Shown here in pieces: positions 4,979 through 5,159 of a DNA stretch of 5,159 nt. The translations under genes and the position numbers were made by a program. Numbering within the stretch: the first letter of the stretch is position 1; the number at the start of each line of letters is the position of its first letter. Below the pieces are notes generated by a model. It was not told the DNA's origin and ran no database searches. It saw only the letters and a list, made by a program, of their open reading frames with translations. The stretch is from DATAUK01 sp036268295 (GTDB lineage Bacteria; Actinomycetota; Actinomycetes; JAFAQI01): positions 1-5,159 of the forward strand of contig DATAUK010000062.1 in the NCBI GenBank assembly GCA_036268295.1, given 5' to 3'.

Positions 4979-5008
4979 CATCACCATCACCATCACCATC
5001 ACCATCAC
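4979..5008 (+). repeat. Hexanucleotide tandem repeat CATCAC x5
   Basis: Five exact copies of CATCAC. In the frame of the decayed gene they encode Ser-Pro repeats; in another frame the same bases read as ten His codons, which is a frame artefact. The repeat unit is low in GC compared with its surroundings. Confidence 0.85.
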
Positions 5009-5159
5009 CCACACCGAGCAGTTCGCCTACTCCGAAACCGTCAGGCGTGCCGACACCGACCGGCTCGCCGGTGATCGGGCGGCGACCAACCCGCCAAATC
5101 CCCAGGATTGGCTCTGTATCAGGAGAATCACGTAGGTAGCGAGCGCCGGGTGGGAACGC

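Larger units (their letters stand above)
4647..5139 (+). pseudogene. Frameshifted, internally deleted remnant of a secreted cell-wall enzyme gene (possibly lytic transglycosylase)
   Basis: TTG 4647 follows GGAG (4636-4639) by 7 nt and opens with SYRGRHRGRSRASLLAPPAV, a basic n-region and weak hydrophobic stretch like those of actinobacterial secreted wall hydrolases. The first frame stops at 4827-4829. Removing one G from GGG 4784-4786 joins ...QPKNLIRA to VYGYNHSYICVRGF in the next frame, which stays open to TAG 5137-5139 (163 residues in total). NLIRAVYGYNHS resembles the last helix of lytic transglycosylase domains (family memory, typically RAVYAYNHADWYV). The catalytic core expected before it is missing, so an internal deletion is inferred. 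After residue 80 the product is a low-complexity Pro/Ser/Thr/Ala tail. The frameshift could be a sequencing error, but the missing core would remain. Alternatively it is a short secreted Pro-rich protein. Confidence 0.4.

Noticed and set aside
4979..5008. Ten consecutive His codons, resembling a purification tag
   Set aside because: They arise from reading CATCAC repeats in a frame unrelated to the Ser-Pro frame; no vector sequence surrounds them.
5121..5159. Start of another gene after AGGAGA at 5121-5126
   Set aside because: No ATG, GTG or TTG at suitable spacing; the window ends before anything can be judged.

Overview
The window is high-GC DNA with compact gene spacing and with GTG and TTG starts. 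Together with the gene content (a mycobacterial-type sulfite/nitrite reductase, an iron-sulfur APS reductase, a secreted NlpC/P60 endopeptidase with an Ala-rich coiled coil and a ubiquitin-type zinc finger), this points to an actinomycete. I cannot place the genus from sequence alone.

Left part (1-2998): an assimilatory sulfur block. On the minus strand lies the 5' two thirds of a siroheme sulfite/nitrite reductase gene (nirA/sirA type), cut by the window edge. Divergent from it, across about 230 bp, runs a plus-strand operon: a 26-codon leader peptide ending in Cys-Cys-Ala-Arg (1126-1206), cysH (1249-1998), a CbiX/SirB-type sirohydrochlorin chelatase (2004-2645) and a small UBP-type zinc-finger protein (2642-2998). 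The logic is coherent. CysH makes sulfite, the reductase turns sulfite into sulfide, and the chelatase inserts iron to make the siroheme that the reductase needs. The leader peptide, apparently translated from the first base of the mRNA, probably senses cysteine supply. Its two Cys codons lie in the 5' arm of a strong hairpin just upstream of cysH. The promoter region holds two inverted repeats, one of them overlapping the likely -10 element.

Middle part (2999-4257): the operon ends in two inverted-repeat structures that separate it from a convergent minus-strand gene. That gene encodes a secreted NlpC/P60 peptidoglycan endopeptidase with a signal peptide, a long Ala-rich coiled coil, a Pro-rich linker and a C-terminal catalytic domain.

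Right part (4258-5159): the endopeptidase gene appears to have a long 5' leader RNA of about 190 nt containing several hairpins. In one of them the purine-rich ribosome-binding stretch lies in the loop. Its promoter area contains a 7-bp inverted repeat that includes an exact DnaA-box 9-mer. Beyond it, on the plus strand, is what looks like a decayed gene for a secreted cell-wall enzyme (4647-5139). It has a good Shine-Dalgarno, a TTG start, a signal-like N-terminus, a one-base frameshift, a short stretch resembling the end of a lytic transglycosylase fold, and then a Pro/Ser-rich tail built on hexanucleotide repeats.

The strongest regulatory find is the Cys-Cys leader peptide with its overlapping hairpin. 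The most unexplained features are the zinc-finger protein translationally coupled to the chelatase and the structured leader of the endopeptidase gene.
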